Positions 10,834 to 23,077 of a stretch of DNA of 64,000 nucleotides are shown one piece after another; the stretch's first letter is position 1, and each line of letters opens with the position of its first letter. Source of the stretch: Streptococcus zalophi. GTDB lineage: Bacteria; Bacillota; Bacilli; Lactobacillales; Streptococcaceae. The position numbers and the translations under genes are program-made. Below the pieces are notes generated by a model. It made no database searches. It had not been told where the DNA came from and was given only the letters and a program-made list of their open reading frames with translations. The stretch covers positions 1-64,000 of the forward strand of contig NZ_JAENBP010000003.1 in the NCBI RefSeq assembly GCF_016481285.1, written 5' to 3'.

Positions 10834-11640
10834 TCATAATTTTAACAGTGGCGAGGCTGAATCTGGTGACGTATCATATATTTTAAAATCTTGGCCTACA
10901 CCAAAATCTGCTCTCATCAATTCTGTTTCCATTGTCAGACGAGCTAGCTCTTTTAAATTATTTTCTTGACTAAGATGTCCTAAATGAATTCTCTTAGTTT
11001 TACTTCCCAAAGTTCTTATCATTGTTTCAGCACTATCATCATTAGAAAGATGACCTACATCTGATAAAATGCGTTGTTTAAGACGCCAAGGATATCTTCC
11101 TAAACGTAACATATCAACATCGTGATTGGACTCAATGAGGTAACCATCTGCATTTTCAATAAGACCAGATAAACGATCACTAACATAACCTGTATCAGTT
11201 AATAAGACAAAACTTTTATTATCTTTCATGACACGGTAAAATTGGGGATCGATAGCATCGTGGCTAACACCAAAACTTTCGACGTCTAAATCACCAAATA
11301 TTTTAGTGGTTCCACGTTCAAAAATATGTTTTTGAGCCACATCTAATTTACCAATTAATTTATCCATAACAGACCATGTATTTTCATTGGCGTAAACATC
11401 TAGGTTGAATTTTCTTGCTAAAACACCGACACCTTGAATGTGATCACTATGTTCATGCGTGACTAAAATAGCATCCAAATCCTCAGCTTTTCGATCTATT
11501 TCAGATAATAGTTGAATAATTTTTTTCCCTGATAAACCCGCATCAATAAGCAATTTTTTTTTAGGTGTTTCAATATAAAACGAATTCCCTGTTGAACCTG
11601 AGGCTAAAACACTGTACTTAAATCCTAATTGTTCTTCCAT
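10834..11640 (-). CDS. vicX: Metallo-beta-lactamase-fold hydrolase VicX (WalJ/YycJ)
   Basis: 268 residues of the YycJ/WalJ group. The metal-binding motif THEHSDHIQG is near residue 60, with later ligands in DTGY and ESNHD. The family is linked to the WalRK cell-wall regulon; its biochemical role (a nuclease-like activity has been proposed) is not settled. It is the last gene of the vicRKX operon. Its ATG abuts the vicK stop (TAAATG) and its ribosome site GGGAGG lies inside vicK. Confidence 0.95.
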   Translation of the reverse strand: MEEQLGFKYSVLASGSTGNSFYIETPKKKLLIDAGLSGKKIIQLLSEIDRKAEDLDAILVTHEHSDHIQGVGVLARKFNLDVYANENTWSVMDKLIGKLDVAQKHIFERGTTKIFGDLDVESFGVSHDAIDPQFYRVMKDNKSFVLLTDTGYVSDRLSGLIENADGYLIESNHDVDMLRLGRYPWRLKQRILSDVGHLSNDDSAETMIRTLGSKTKRIHLGHLSQENNLKELARLTMETELMRADFGVGQDFKIYDTSPDSASPLLKL

Positions 11641-12990
11641 TTATCCGACTGTATCCTCCCATTCATCAACAGAAATAGCATCTTTTTCATACGGTAATAC
11701 AATGGTAAAGGTTGAGCCATGCCCATAATCACTTTTAGCCCAGATAAAACCATGATGTTGTTTAATAATTTCTTTTGCGATAGCTAGACCTAATCCTGTA
11801 CCACCTTGTTGTCTACTTCTTGCTTTATCAACGCGGTAAAAGCGGTCAAAAATAAGAGGTAAATCTTTTTTAGGAATACCTAAACCCTCATCTGAAATCG
11901 AAATAATGAGTTGAGTATCGGTTGTTCTCATATTTACCTTAATTTTACCACCATCTGGAGAATATTTAATAGCATTATTGATAATATTATCAATCACTTG
12001 TGTCATTTTATCAGTATCAATTTCAATCCAGATAGATTGAAGAGGATAATCTCTGACAATCGTGTATTTTTTTTCTGACGTTTCTCGATTTATCTTGATT
12101 TGATCAAAACGATTCAAGATAAAAGTCATAAAAGAAGTAAAATTTGTTAATTCCACATTGAGTTGTGTTGCCTGATTATCAATCCTAGATAAATTTAGAA
12201 GGTCATTAATCATTCGCATCATGCGGTTAGTTTCATCAAGAGATACTCTAATAAAATTAGGCGCAATCTCATCTCTTAACGCTCCTTCATCAAGGGCTTC
12301 AAGATAGGACTTAACAGATGTTAATGGTGTTCTCAATTCATGACTAACATTCGATACAAATAAACGACGCTCACGTTCTTCTTTTTCTTGCTCGGTTGTA
12401 TCATGTAATACGGCAACCAAACCAGAAATAAAGCCACTCTCTCGTCTATTCAAGGCAAATCTAATTCTAAGCGTAACAAATTCTCCGATATCATTACGGC
12501 GGTTAAGAACAACTTCAGGTGTTTTTGACACCAAATCATGGTAGGTATACTCATTATCAGCATCAAAAATATCTAAAATGTTTAATTCAAGAGCTTCTTC
12601 TCTTGTTAAATTGAGTTGCTTTTGAGCAGTATCATTAATCATGATGATTTTACCACCACGATCAGTTGCAAGAACCCCATCACTCATATAAGCAAGAATA
12701 CTTGATAGCCGATTAGTTTCTTGAGATAATTTATCGTGGGTTAAATGAAAAACTCTTGATAAATCATTAATGTTTTCAGCTAATTCAACAAGATCCTGAC
12801 TTGATTTCACATCAAGAATTTCTGAATAGTCGCCAGCCATTAACGAATAGATTTTTTCATTCATTTGTTTAATAGTTTCAGCTTGACGATAATCCTTTAA
12901 GGCTGAATAAACAAAATAAATGGCTGCAATTATTAGTAAGACTAAAAGAGATAACTCAAAAAGTGTTAAATTATCCGATACATTATTCAT
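11641..12990 (-). CDS. vicK: Sensor histidine kinase VicK (WalK)
   Basis: 449 residues. As in streptococci, there is a single N-terminal membrane helix (about 10-32) and no large extracellular domain. A HAMP-like linker, a PAS domain (about 95-200), HisKA with [10 protein letters not shown] (His near 217) and a HATPase_c domain with N, G1 and G2 boxes ([24 protein letters not shown]) follow. It phosphorylates VicR to control peptidoglycan hydrolase genes. The start overlaps the vicR stop by 8 bases. Confidence 0.97.
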   Translation of the reverse strand: MNNVSDNLTLFELSLLVLLIIAAIYFVYSALKDYRQAETIKQMNEKIYSLMAGDYSEILDVKSSQDLVELAENINDLSRVFHLTHDKLSQETNRLSSILAYMSDGVLATDRGGKIIMINDTAQKQLNLTREEALELNILDIFDADNEYTYHDLVSKTPEVVLNRRNDIGEFVTLRIRFALNRRESGFISGLVAVLHDTTEQEKEERERRLFVSNVSHELRTPLTSVKSYLEALDEGALRDEIAPNFIRVSLDETNRMMRMINDLLNLSRIDNQATQLNVELTNFTSFMTFILNRFDQIKINRETSEKKYTIVRDYPLQSIWIEIDTDKMTQVIDNIINNAIKYSPDGGKIKVNMRTTDTQLIISISDEGLGIPKKDLPLIFDRFYRVDKARSRQQGGTGLGLAIAKEIIKQHHGFIWAKSDYGHGSTFTIVLPYEKDAISVDEWEDTVG

Positions 12991-13693
12991 AATTTTTCAT
13001 ATAATAACCAACACCACGGCGTGTCAAAATATATTCGGGACGACTTGGTTGGTCTTCAATTTTTTCACGAAGTCTACGAATAGTGACATCAACTGTTCTA
13101 ACATCACCAAAGTAATCATAACCCCAAACAGTCTCTAATAAGTGCTCACGTGTCATCACTTGCCCCATATGAGTTGCTAAATGGTGAAGCAACTCAAACT
13201 CACGATGGGTTAAGTCAATTTCAGAACCATGTTTTTGAGCTACAAAAGCATCTGGAAGGATTTCTAAATCACCAACAACAATCGTTGGTTTCAATCCTTT
13301 TTTATTATCTTCTGAGGCTGCTGTTTCGATGTTTTCAGTACGACGTAAATGCGCTTTAATACGCGCCAGTAATTCTCTGTTTGAAAATGGCTTTGTGACA
13401 TAATCATCAGCACCAATTTCCAACCCTATGACTTTGTCAAACTCACTATCTTTCGCTGAAAGCATGATGATTGGAAGATGGCTTGTTTTTCTAACTTCTT
13501 TTGCCACTTCTAAACCATCTAACTCAGGCAACATTAAATCCAAAATAAGTAGATCGGGCTTTTCTTCATGAAATTTTTCAAGAGCTTCTCTGCCATCAAA
13601 AGCAGTCACAACATCGTAACCTTCTTTGGTTAAATTAAATTTAATGATATCCGAAATTGGCTTTTCATCATCGACAACAAGTATTTTTTTCAT
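12983..13693 (-). CDS. vicR: Response regulator VicR (WalR), essential cell-wall regulator
   Basis: I place the start at 13693 ([10 protein letters not shown], 236 residues), where AGAGG precedes the ATG; the frame is open 27 codons further upstream, but that extension does not match OmpR-family proteins and has no better ribosome site. A receiver domain (1-115, phospho-acceptor in [13 protein letters not shown]) and an OmpR winged-helix DNA-binding domain (about 130-232, [31 protein letters not shown]) are clear. It heads vicRKX. Confidence 0.96.
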   Translation of the reverse strand: MKKILVVDDEKPISDIIKFNLTKEGYDVVTAFDGREALEKFHEEKPDLLILDLMLPELDGLEVAKEVRKTSHLPIIMLSAKDSEFDKVIGLEIGADDYVTKPFSNRELLARIKAHLRRTENIETAASEDNKKGLKPTIVVGDLEILPDAFVAQKHGSEIDLTHREFELLHHLATHMGQVMTREHLLETVWGYDYFGDVRTVDVTIRRLREKIEDQPSRPEYILTRRGVGYYMKNYE

Positions 13694-13785
13694 AATGGCC
13701 TCTCTCTCGTTCTTCACGGATGTTTTCTTTGATATCCATTCTATGCTACTACTCTTTAAAGTAGTTGTTGACAATTATTTCCTAA

Positions 13786-13814
13786 ATTATAACAAATTTA
13801 TAAAAAAATAGAAA
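13786..13814 (-). promoter_or_regulatory. Promoter of vicRKX
   Basis: Perfect -10 TATAAT (13786-13791) with a weak -35 TTTCTA (13809-13814) at 17 bases. This places the start about 85 bases upstream of the vicR ATG. Confidence 0.6.
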
Positions 13815-13855
13815 CTTTCAGTATCAAAACAATCTCAAAAAGCTTTAATAACAAT

Positions 13856-13881
13856 AAAAACTTTCTCTAAAAGGAGAAAGT
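13856..13881 (-). terminator. Intrinsic terminator of endA
   Basis: Stem ACTTTCTC / GAGAAAGT with a 6-base loop, then TTTTT on the minus strand, two bases after the endA stop. Confidence 0.85.
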
Positions 13882-13882
13882 A

Positions 13883-14752
13883 TCACTCAGTTAATGTTAT
13901 TTGACCAGTTTCGTAAGTAATCTTCAATCCTTTTTGAACATTGGGGATAAAAACATTAAATTCTATAGAACCATCTGAGGATTTAGCTTCAAGCTGTCTT
14001 CCTCTTGCTACAATGTCATTTTTGTCATAGATTAAGGTTACTCGGTAACGGATAATTTTATTGTTATCTAATCCCTTACGTATAATCGTTTCATAATAAT
14101 TTTGACCGGTAGAAAACTCACTATTTGCTTGGTTGGACCACGCAGTTTGTGTGGCAATATTTAAAGGATTACTAGCCGATGGATCAAAACCTCTTAAATT
14201 GCCGATTAAAGAGTATGCAACAAGGTGACCTCTATCGACCGCATGATTAAAATCACCCGTTAAATCATAAACTTGATGCCATCCAGGTGGTGTCCAAGAC
14301 GTAGAACCATTTCCTGTTTCTTCTCTATTTTTGTATTGACGTGTGTTTTTAGTTAACAAGGCATTGGCTACTGTTGGAACAACCTCTCCACTTACTTCTT
14401 TGGTCTTAATATCAATATAGGGAGCACTTGATACTTTAGCATTTAAGTTTGTTTGATTATGGTTAACAATAAAAGCACCAGCTTGATTCCATTCAAGTTC
14501 CCAACCAATTTGTTTGATAATAGTACTCGTTAAAACCGATCTAGCCAAATCTTCATCAGGTGTACTCTCTTGAAAGGAAAGATTTCCTGAATTTTGTTTG
14601 GAATTATTTTCTACAAATAATTGTGCTAACTGCTTAATCGGATGACTATTTGAAACGGCATCATTTGAGACAATATAAGACAGCCCCAAAATGATAATAA
14701 CAGATAGTAAAGAAATAATTGCTTTTTGTTGTTTTTTTGTTTTTCTAGCCAT
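13883..14752 (-). CDS. endA: DNA/RNA non-specific endonuclease, EndA family
   Basis: 289 residues with one N-terminal membrane helix or uncleaved signal anchor (about 10-28). A beta-beta-alpha-metal nuclease domain contains [13 protein letters not shown] (catalytic His in DRGH) and, about 30 residues on, [15 protein letters not shown] (metal-binding Asn). In streptococci EndA is the surface nuclease that degrades one strand during transformation and also attacks DNA nets. The murA-epuA-endA order supports orthology. AAAGGAAG precedes the ATG. Confidence 0.93.
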   Translation of the reverse strand: MARKTKKQQKAIISLLSVIIILGLSYIVSNDAVSNSHPIKQLAQLFVENNSKQNSGNLSFQESTPDEDLARSVLTSTIIKQIGWELEWNQAGAFIVNHNQTNLNAKVSSAPYIDIKTKEVSGEVVPTVANALLTKNTRQYKNREETGNGSTSWTPPGWHQVYDLTGDFNHAVDRGHLVAYSLIGNLRGFDPSASNPLNIATQTAWSNQANSEFSTGQNYYETIIRKGLDNNKIIRYRVTLIYDKNDIVARGRQLEAKSSDGSIEFNVFIPNVQKGLKITYETGQITLTE

Positions 14753-14780
14753 GACTTCCTTTCATTGAAGCATATAGCAA

Positions 14781-14969
14781 CTAGTTTCCAGTAAATTTAC
14801 TAATAATTGCTTGCCAGTGGTCTATTGATAAAATAGACAAAGGGTCTTCTCCACCACCAAAAAAACTATAACCTATCATTAAACCTACTGCTAAGAAACA
14901 AAGACTTAAAATAGCTACTAATGCTACTAACCCAAATTTCATAGCAACATTAAGAAATCTTTCTTTCAT
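14781..14969 (-). CDS. epuA: EpuA family small membrane protein
   Basis: 62 residues, one strong membrane helix (about 12-36, VALVAILSLCFLAVGLMIGYSF) and a short tail containing PLSILSIDHWQAIISKF. It matches the small EpuA family, sometimes labelled as an RNA polymerase beta-subunit-associated protein. The function is not established. It sits between murA and endA, its usual place, with two bases between the murA stop and its ATG. Confidence 0.85.
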   Translation of the reverse strand: MKERFLNVAMKFGLVALVAILSLCFLAVGLMIGYSFFGGGEDPLSILSIDHWQAIISKFTGN

Positions 14970-14971
14970 TC

Positions 14972-16243
14972 TTATTCTCCACTAACTCTTTTTATGTGAG
15001 CACCAAGTTTAGCTAATTTTTCATGGAATTGATAATAGCCACGATCAAGATGGTTTAATTTACCCACTGTTGTTGTCCCTTTTACCGCCATTCCTGCTAA
15101 AATAAGTGCTGCACTAGCTCTTAAATCGGTTGACATCACAGGTGCACCTTGTAGCTTTCCACCACCATGTATGATTGCGGTATCACGTAAAATTTCAATG
15201 TTTAACCCCATACGACGCATCTCTTCTAAGTGTTGAAAACGATTCTCAAACACCGTTTCAATCATAGTAGATTCACCTTTTACCATGGCCATAAGAGCCG
15301 TAAATTGTGCTTGCATATCAGTAGGAAAACCCGGATGAGGCATCGTTTTAACAGTAACAGGTTTTAATTTTTTAAGATGGGATTTAACACGAATACCACC
15401 ATCTTCTTCGGACACCTCAACTCCCATTTCCTTTAATTTAGAAATTAATGGGCGATTATGCTCCCAAATCGCATCCTTTACCAAAACATCACCACTAGTA
15501 ATCGCAGCTGCAACCATAAAAGTACCAGCCTCAATTCGGTCTTGAACAACACCATGTTCAGCACCATGTAAGCTATCTACACCAACAATTGTAATCGTTT
15601 CCGTACCTGCTCCTTTAATATTTGCTCCCATTTTATTTAGAAGAAGAGATAAATCAACAATTTCAGGCTCTCTCGCAGCGTTTTCAATGACTGTTTTACC
15701 TTCTGCTAATGTTGCTGCCATCATTAGGTTTTGAGTAGCACCAACACTTGGAAAGTCCATATAAAAATGAGCACCTTTTAAACGTTTAGCAGTTGCCGTA
15801 ATATCACCATTTTCTTGATGAATTTCGGCTCCCATCGCTTCTAAACCTTTTAAGTGTAAATCAATTGGACGACTTCCTATTGTACAACCTCCAGGCATAG
15901 AAACCTTGGCATAACCATTACGAGCCAAGATAGGTCCTAAAACAACAATTGAAGCTCTCATTTTATTAATGAATTCATAAGGTGCTGTATCTAAAATATC
16001 ACCTGTGGCATCAACTAAAATTTCTTTTTTTACTTCATCAAAGTCGACTGAAATATTGAGACCACGAACCACGTGATTCATCGTATAGACATCAGATAAA
16101 ATGGGAACATTCTTTAATAATGTCTTTCCTTTTGAAGCTAAAATAGTAGCTGCTAAAAGAGGAAGAACAGCATTTTTTGCCCCTTCAATAATCACTTCTC
16201 CTTTTAGACTAATATTGCCACCTTCAATTATAATTTTATCCAT
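14972..16243 (-). CDS. murA: UDP-N-acetylglucosamine 1-carboxyvinyltransferase, copy 1
   Basis: 423 residues. It catalyses the first committed step of peptidoglycan synthesis, adding enolpyruvate from PEP to UDP-GlcNAc. The fosfomycin-target cysteine is in [23 protein letters not shown], and the two-lobed EPSP-synthase-like fold is visible throughout ([37 protein letters not shown]). The ATG follows TGGAG. It lies between the DUF1146 gene and epuA, the standard streptococcal murA1 position. A paralogue is at 55310-56569. Confidence 0.97.
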   Translation of the reverse strand: MDKIIIEGGNISLKGEVIIEGAKNAVLPLLAATILASKGKTLLKNVPILSDVYTMNHVVRGLNISVDFDEVKKEILVDATGDILDTAPYEFINKMRASIVVLGPILARNGYAKVSMPGGCTIGSRPIDLHLKGLEAMGAEIHQENGDITATAKRLKGAHFYMDFPSVGATQNLMMAATLAEGKTVIENAAREPEIVDLSLLLNKMGANIKGAGTETITIVGVDSLHGAEHGVVQDRIEAGTFMVAAAITSGDVLVKDAIWEHNRPLISKLKEMGVEVSEEDGGIRVKSHLKKLKPVTVKTMPHPGFPTDMQAQFTALMAMVKGESTMIETVFENRFQHLEEMRRMGLNIEILRDTAIIHGGGKLQGAPVMSTDLRASAALILAGMAVKGTTTVGKLNHLDRGYYQFHEKLAKLGAHIKRVSGE

Positions 16244-16298
16244 AATACGACTCCATTCTACAGTTAAGAAAATGCTAATTCACGATTAATTTCCTAGA

Positions 16299-16532
16299 TT
16301 ATAGTAATAAAAATATTCTTTGTGATATTTCTATTATTGTGATAATAAAGTTACTAACCATAAAACCAATAGTAATACTGATAAATAATATTAGTAACTT
16401 AATCTTTCCAACATTCAATGTTGGTTGTTTTACGATTTTTCCCCAGTCAAATAAAGTGATGAGTAATTGGTAAGTCATTCCTATCAAAACTAGATGACTA
16501 GTAAAACGAACTATTAAATCTATTATTTCCAT
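16299..16532 (-). CDS. DUF1146 family membrane protein (YwzB-like)
   Basis: 77 residues with two predicted membrane helices (about 8-28 and 45-68) around a conserved LFDWGKIVK loop. It belongs to the small DUF1146/YwzB family found between the atp operon and murA in many Firmicutes; its function is unknown. No Shine-Dalgarno precedes the ATG. A -10 box TATAAT ends exactly six bases before it, so the mRNA is predicted to be leaderless. Confidence 0.85.
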   Translation of the reverse strand: MEIIDLIVRFTSHLVLIGMTYQLLITLFDWGKIVKQPTLNVGKIKLLILFISITIGFMVSNFIITIIEISQRIFLLL

Positions 16533-16538
16533 TTTACT

Positions 16539-16567
16539 ATTATATCAAAAAAAATTAGAGATGACAG
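16539..16567 (-). promoter_or_regulatory. Leaderless-type promoter of the DUF1146 gene
   Basis: Extended -10 TGATATAAT (TATAAT at 16539-16544), -35-like CTGTCA at 16562-16567, 17-base spacer. The hexamer is followed by AGTAAA and then the ATG, which places +1 on or next to the A of the start codon. Confidence 0.7.
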
Positions 16568-16613
16568 TAAATTGTTTATACTTCTTATGTTTTGATTTTT
16601 TTGTTATTCAAAA

Positions 16614-16647
16614 GAAAAAAGACTTAGTTTTACACCAAGCCTTTTTA
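16614..16647 (-). terminator. Intrinsic terminator of the atp operon
   Basis: On the minus strand an imperfect stem (AAAAAGGCTTGG / CTAAGTCTTTTTT) with a 7-base loop ends in T6, 9 bases after the atpC stop. Confidence 0.75.
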
Positions 16648-16655
16648 AATTGGTT

Positions 16656-17072
16656 TTATTTTTTTCCAACTGTAATACGATTGATAGCTCTTTGTAGAGC
16701 AACTTTAGCACGTTTCATTTCATCAATTTTTTGCTCTTTTTGTGCTTCTTCAAGAGCCTGTTCAGCACGCATTTTAGCACGTTCAGCTCGGCTAACATCA
16801 ATATCACGTTTACGTTCTGCAGAATCTGCAACAATCGTAATCAGATTATTTTTGATTTCTAATATGCCACCATTAACGGCAACCCAATCAACATGTGAAA
16901 CATCATCAACACGTCTGATTTTGACTTCATGAACCTCTAACGGTGCAATCATGTTGATATGTTTTGGTAAGATACCGATTTCACCTGCCTTAGTATGTGC
17001 TAAAACAAAAGCTGCATGGTGATTATACTTGAGACCGTCCGGTGTCACAATTTGTACCGTCATATGTTGCAT
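16656..17072 (-). CDS. atpC: F1Fo ATP synthase epsilon subunit
   Basis: 138 residues: an N-terminal beta-sandwich (about 1-88, VQIVTPDG ... [13 protein letters not shown]) and a C-terminal helical hairpin (about 95-135) rich in Ala, Glu and Lys. It is part of the central stalk and inhibits ATP hydrolysis. GAGG seven bases before the ATG at 17072 supports that start; an ATG three codons later is possible. Last gene of the operon. Confidence 0.96.
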   Translation of the reverse strand: MQHMTVQIVTPDGLKYNHHAAFVLAHTKAGEIGILPKHINMIAPLEVHEVKIRRVDDVSHVDWVAVNGGILEIKNNLITIVADSAERKRDIDVSRAERAKMRAEQALEEAQKEQKIDEMKRAKVALQRAINRITVGKK

Positions 17073-17084
17073 TAAAATACCTCA

Positions 17085-19389
<2,305 letters not shown>

Positions 19390-19403
19390 TTAAGAACCCT
19401 CCT

Positions 19404-20924
<1,521 letters not shown>

Positions 20925-21461
20925 CTATTTTAATTTCATTTTTAATGTTTGTAATTGACGACGAATGCTAGTATCGATCACTTTATTATTTGCAGAAATA
21001 ACAAAGCCACCAATTAAATCTTCATCGATTTCTTCGATTAAACGACGAGGCGTTAAATCAAACTTTTGAGCAACAATTGCTAAAAGACGCTCTCTTTGAG
21101 TTTCTGTTAAAGAAACAGCAGAGGTTACCTTGATATCAAAGGTGTTTGTTTGACGCGATAGCTGTTCTAGGACTGTTTCAAAAATCGGGACAAATAGAGC
21201 CATTCTGTCATTTTGAATGATAACTTCAAGAAAATTGTTCAAATACTCAGATTGAGATTCCTGAAAGAGTCTGACTAACTTTATCTTATCAGAAACAGCA
21301 ATACTAAGATCTGCAAAATGCTTTTCTAAATGATTTTCATGGCAAATCGCTAATATATCTGAAATATCTTCTTCAATCACGTCGATAACATTTTTTTCAA
21401 TAGCTACCTCAACAAGACTTTTAGCATATTGCTCAATGAGACGATAAGTTCTTTTGTCCAT
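20925..21461 (-). CDS. atpH: F1Fo ATP synthase delta subunit
   Basis: 178 residues: an N-terminal six-helix bundle (RLIEQYAKSLVEVAIEKN) and a C-terminal part ending in EIDEDLIGGFVISANNKVIDTSIRRQLQTL, the conserved signature. It links F1 to the peripheral stalk. Its start overlaps the atpF stop by one base. Confidence 0.96.
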   Translation of the reverse strand: MDKRTYRLIEQYAKSLVEVAIEKNVIDVIEEDISDILAICHENHLEKHFADLSIAVSDKIKLVRLFQESQSEYLNNFLEVIIQNDRMALFVPIFETVLEQLSRQTNTFDIKVTSAVSLTETQRERLLAIVAQKFDLTPRRLIEEIDEDLIGGFVISANNKVIDTSIRRQLQTLKMKLK

Positions 21462-21967
21462 TAAGCTTCTCCTAATTTATCAAGATAATCATTCACTAAT
21501 TGACTTTTAGATGATGCATCAAGTTGTTCGTTGAGAATTTTTTCAGCTAACAAAATGGTTAAGTGACTGACTTCTCCTTTGATACTTGACAAAGCCTCTT
21601 CTTTTTCTCTTGCAATATCTTGTTGAGCCTTATCTTTTATTGAATCAGCTGTTTCTTTTGCTTCAGAGATAATCTTGTTGCCTTGTTCATGACTAATTTC
21701 TTTAGCATTATCAATGATTTTATTGGCTTCACTCTTAGCTTCATTTAAAGCAACTTCGCGTTTGTTGGCTAATTTTTCTGCTCTCACTTTAGCGTGCTCA
21801 GCACTATCAATATCATTGGAAATTCTTTTTTCACGTTCTTCAAAGATGGCAAGGAGTTTTCCCCAGGCAAACTTTTTGATAAGGACTAATAAAATAAGAA
21901 AACTACCTGTTACAATGATAAAGTTTCCAATTAAAATATTAAGTCCTACTGTTGATAAAATATACAT
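21461..21967 (-). CDS. atpF: F1Fo ATP synthase b subunit
   Basis: 168 residues: one N-terminal membrane helix (about 8-30) followed by a long charged, Ala-rich coiled coil (about 35-150), the dimeric peripheral stalk. FAWGKLLAIFEEREKRI after the helix is typical. It lies between atpB and atpH. Confidence 0.96.
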   Translation of the reverse strand: MYILSTVGLNILIGNFIIVTGSFLILLVLIKKFAWGKLLAIFEEREKRISNDIDSAEHAKVRAEKLANKREVALNEAKSEANKIIDNAKEISHEQGNKIISEAKETADSIKDKAQQDIAREKEEALSSIKGEVSHLTILLAEKILNEQLDASSKSQLVNDYLDKLGEA

Positions 21968-21986
21968 AATCTACTTTCCTTTCTTA

Positions 21987-22691
21987 CTAACTATTTACTT
22001 TTTTTCCGAGATAAATAGAAGTAAGTAGTATAAAGACATAGGCCTGCAAACATGAAATGAAGGCCGAAAAACCTACCCATACAATATTCATCCCTAAAGC
22101 AAATGGGGCAAGAAAAATACTTTGATTAGCCATTTGCAACAGTAATGATAGTAAAATCTCTCCAGAGAAAATATTACCATAAAGACGTAGTGATAACGAC
22201 ACAATATTGGTGACTTCTTCTAGTATGTTCATGGGGGTCATAGCAATCGGGGTAATAAAACCTTTAATATAATGCTTAATCCCTTTTATTTTTATAGCTT
22301 GGTATTGAATGACAAGTGACATTAAAATAGATAAGGCAAAGTCAAAAGCCATATTAGAAGTTGGTGATCCCCACCAGTTATAACCGTTAGGGGTTTGAAT
22401 TTTTGTCATTAAGCCTAAATTATTAGCAAAAAGCAAAAAAGTAAACACCACAAAGAAAAATGGTGTGAATTGTTTTCCAAGTTTCTCACCAAGTTCTCCT
22501 TTAATAACACCAAAAACAAAATCATAAACATACTCAAGAACATTTTGTTTTCCTTTAGGTTTTAGTGTCATATTACGACTAGACCAAAACACTAAAGAAA
22601 AGACAAGAACAACAATTAAAGCAGACATGATAAGTATGGTCAAATCAAAAGCAACTGGCCCTATATGTACTATCGGCATTTCTGATTCCAA
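21987..22691 (-). CDS. atpB: F1Fo ATP synthase a subunit
   Basis: 234 residues with five to six membrane helices. The proton-channel arginine lies in SLSLRLYGNIFSGEILL, and the C-terminal QAYVFILLTSIYLG is family-typical. It forms the two half-channels against the c-ring. Confidence 0.96.
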   Translation of the reverse strand: MESEMPIVHIGPVAFDLTILIMSALIVVLVFSLVFWSSRNMTLKPKGKQNVLEYVYDFVFGVIKGELGEKLGKQFTPFFFVVFTFLLFANNLGLMTKIQTPNGYNWWGSPTSNMAFDFALSILMSLVIQYQAIKIKGIKHYIKGFITPIAMTPMNILEEVTNIVSLSLRLYGNIFSGEILLSLLLQMANQSIFLAPFALGMNIVWVGFSAFISCLQAYVFILLTSIYLGKKVNS

Positions 22692-22730
22692 CTAAGTCCA
22701 CCTTCTTTCTACAAAATGCATAGTCATCTA

Positions 22731-22931
22731 TTATTTAAGGAATAATGACATCCCTAAAGTAACAAAGAATGTTCCTTCAATAAAGCCAATACCAAGGAAA
22801 ATGATAGGTCTTAATTTATCAAATAATTCTGGTTGACGTGAAACAGCCTTCATAAAGTTTGAAACCAAGTAACCTTCAGCAAGACTTACTCCAAAACAGG
22901 CTATTCCTAAAGCTAAAATACCTAATGTCAT
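22731..22931 (-). CDS. atpE: F1Fo ATP synthase c subunit
   Basis: 66 residues, two membrane helices joined by the polar loop SRQPE. The proton-carrying acidic residue is the Glu of FIEGTFF in the second helix. It is the first gene of the atpEBFHAGDC operon; no atpI is present, as in streptococci. The ribosome site is AAGGAG. Confidence 0.96.
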   Translation of the reverse strand: MTLGILALGIACFGVSLAEGYLVSNFMKAVSRQPELFDKLRPIIFLGIGFIEGTFFVTLGMSLFLK

Positions 22932-22970
22932 TTGTAAATACTCCTTATTTTAAAAATTTTTTACCAATCT

Positions 22971-22999
22971 AGTGTAGTCCTATTTTTTAAGTTTGTCAA
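22971..22999 (-). promoter_or_regulatory. Promoter of the atpEBFHAGDC operon
   Basis: -35 TTGACA (22994-22999), 17-base spacer, -10 TACACT (22971-22976) on the minus strand, about 40 bases before atpE. In some streptococci this operon is induced by acid; no specific acid-response element was recognised. Confidence 0.8.
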
Positions 23000-23020
23000 A
23001 TATAACTTTAAAAGAATGGT

Positions 23021-23071
23021 TAAAAAACAAAGGTTTTTTGTCATTTCAAAAAAGAAGTGACAAAAACCTTT
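23021..23071 (-). terminator. Intrinsic terminator of the glycogen operon
   Basis: Long stem AAAGGTTTTTGTCACTTC / GAAATGACAAAAAACCTTT around a T-rich loop, followed by GTTTTTTA on the minus strand, just after the glgP stop. It insulates the atp promoter. Confidence 0.88.
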
Positions 23072-23077
23072 ATTTTA

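Noticed and set aside
13694..13774. A 27-codon upstream extension of vicR
   Set aside because: It does not match OmpR-family N-termini and a good ribosome site precedes the internal ATG at 13693.
16561..16932. A 123-codon open frame on the plus strand antisense to atpC
   Set aside because: It is rich in Arg, Ser and Cys, has no ribosome site, and lies over a clear atpC gene and the atp terminator. It is a frame shadow.
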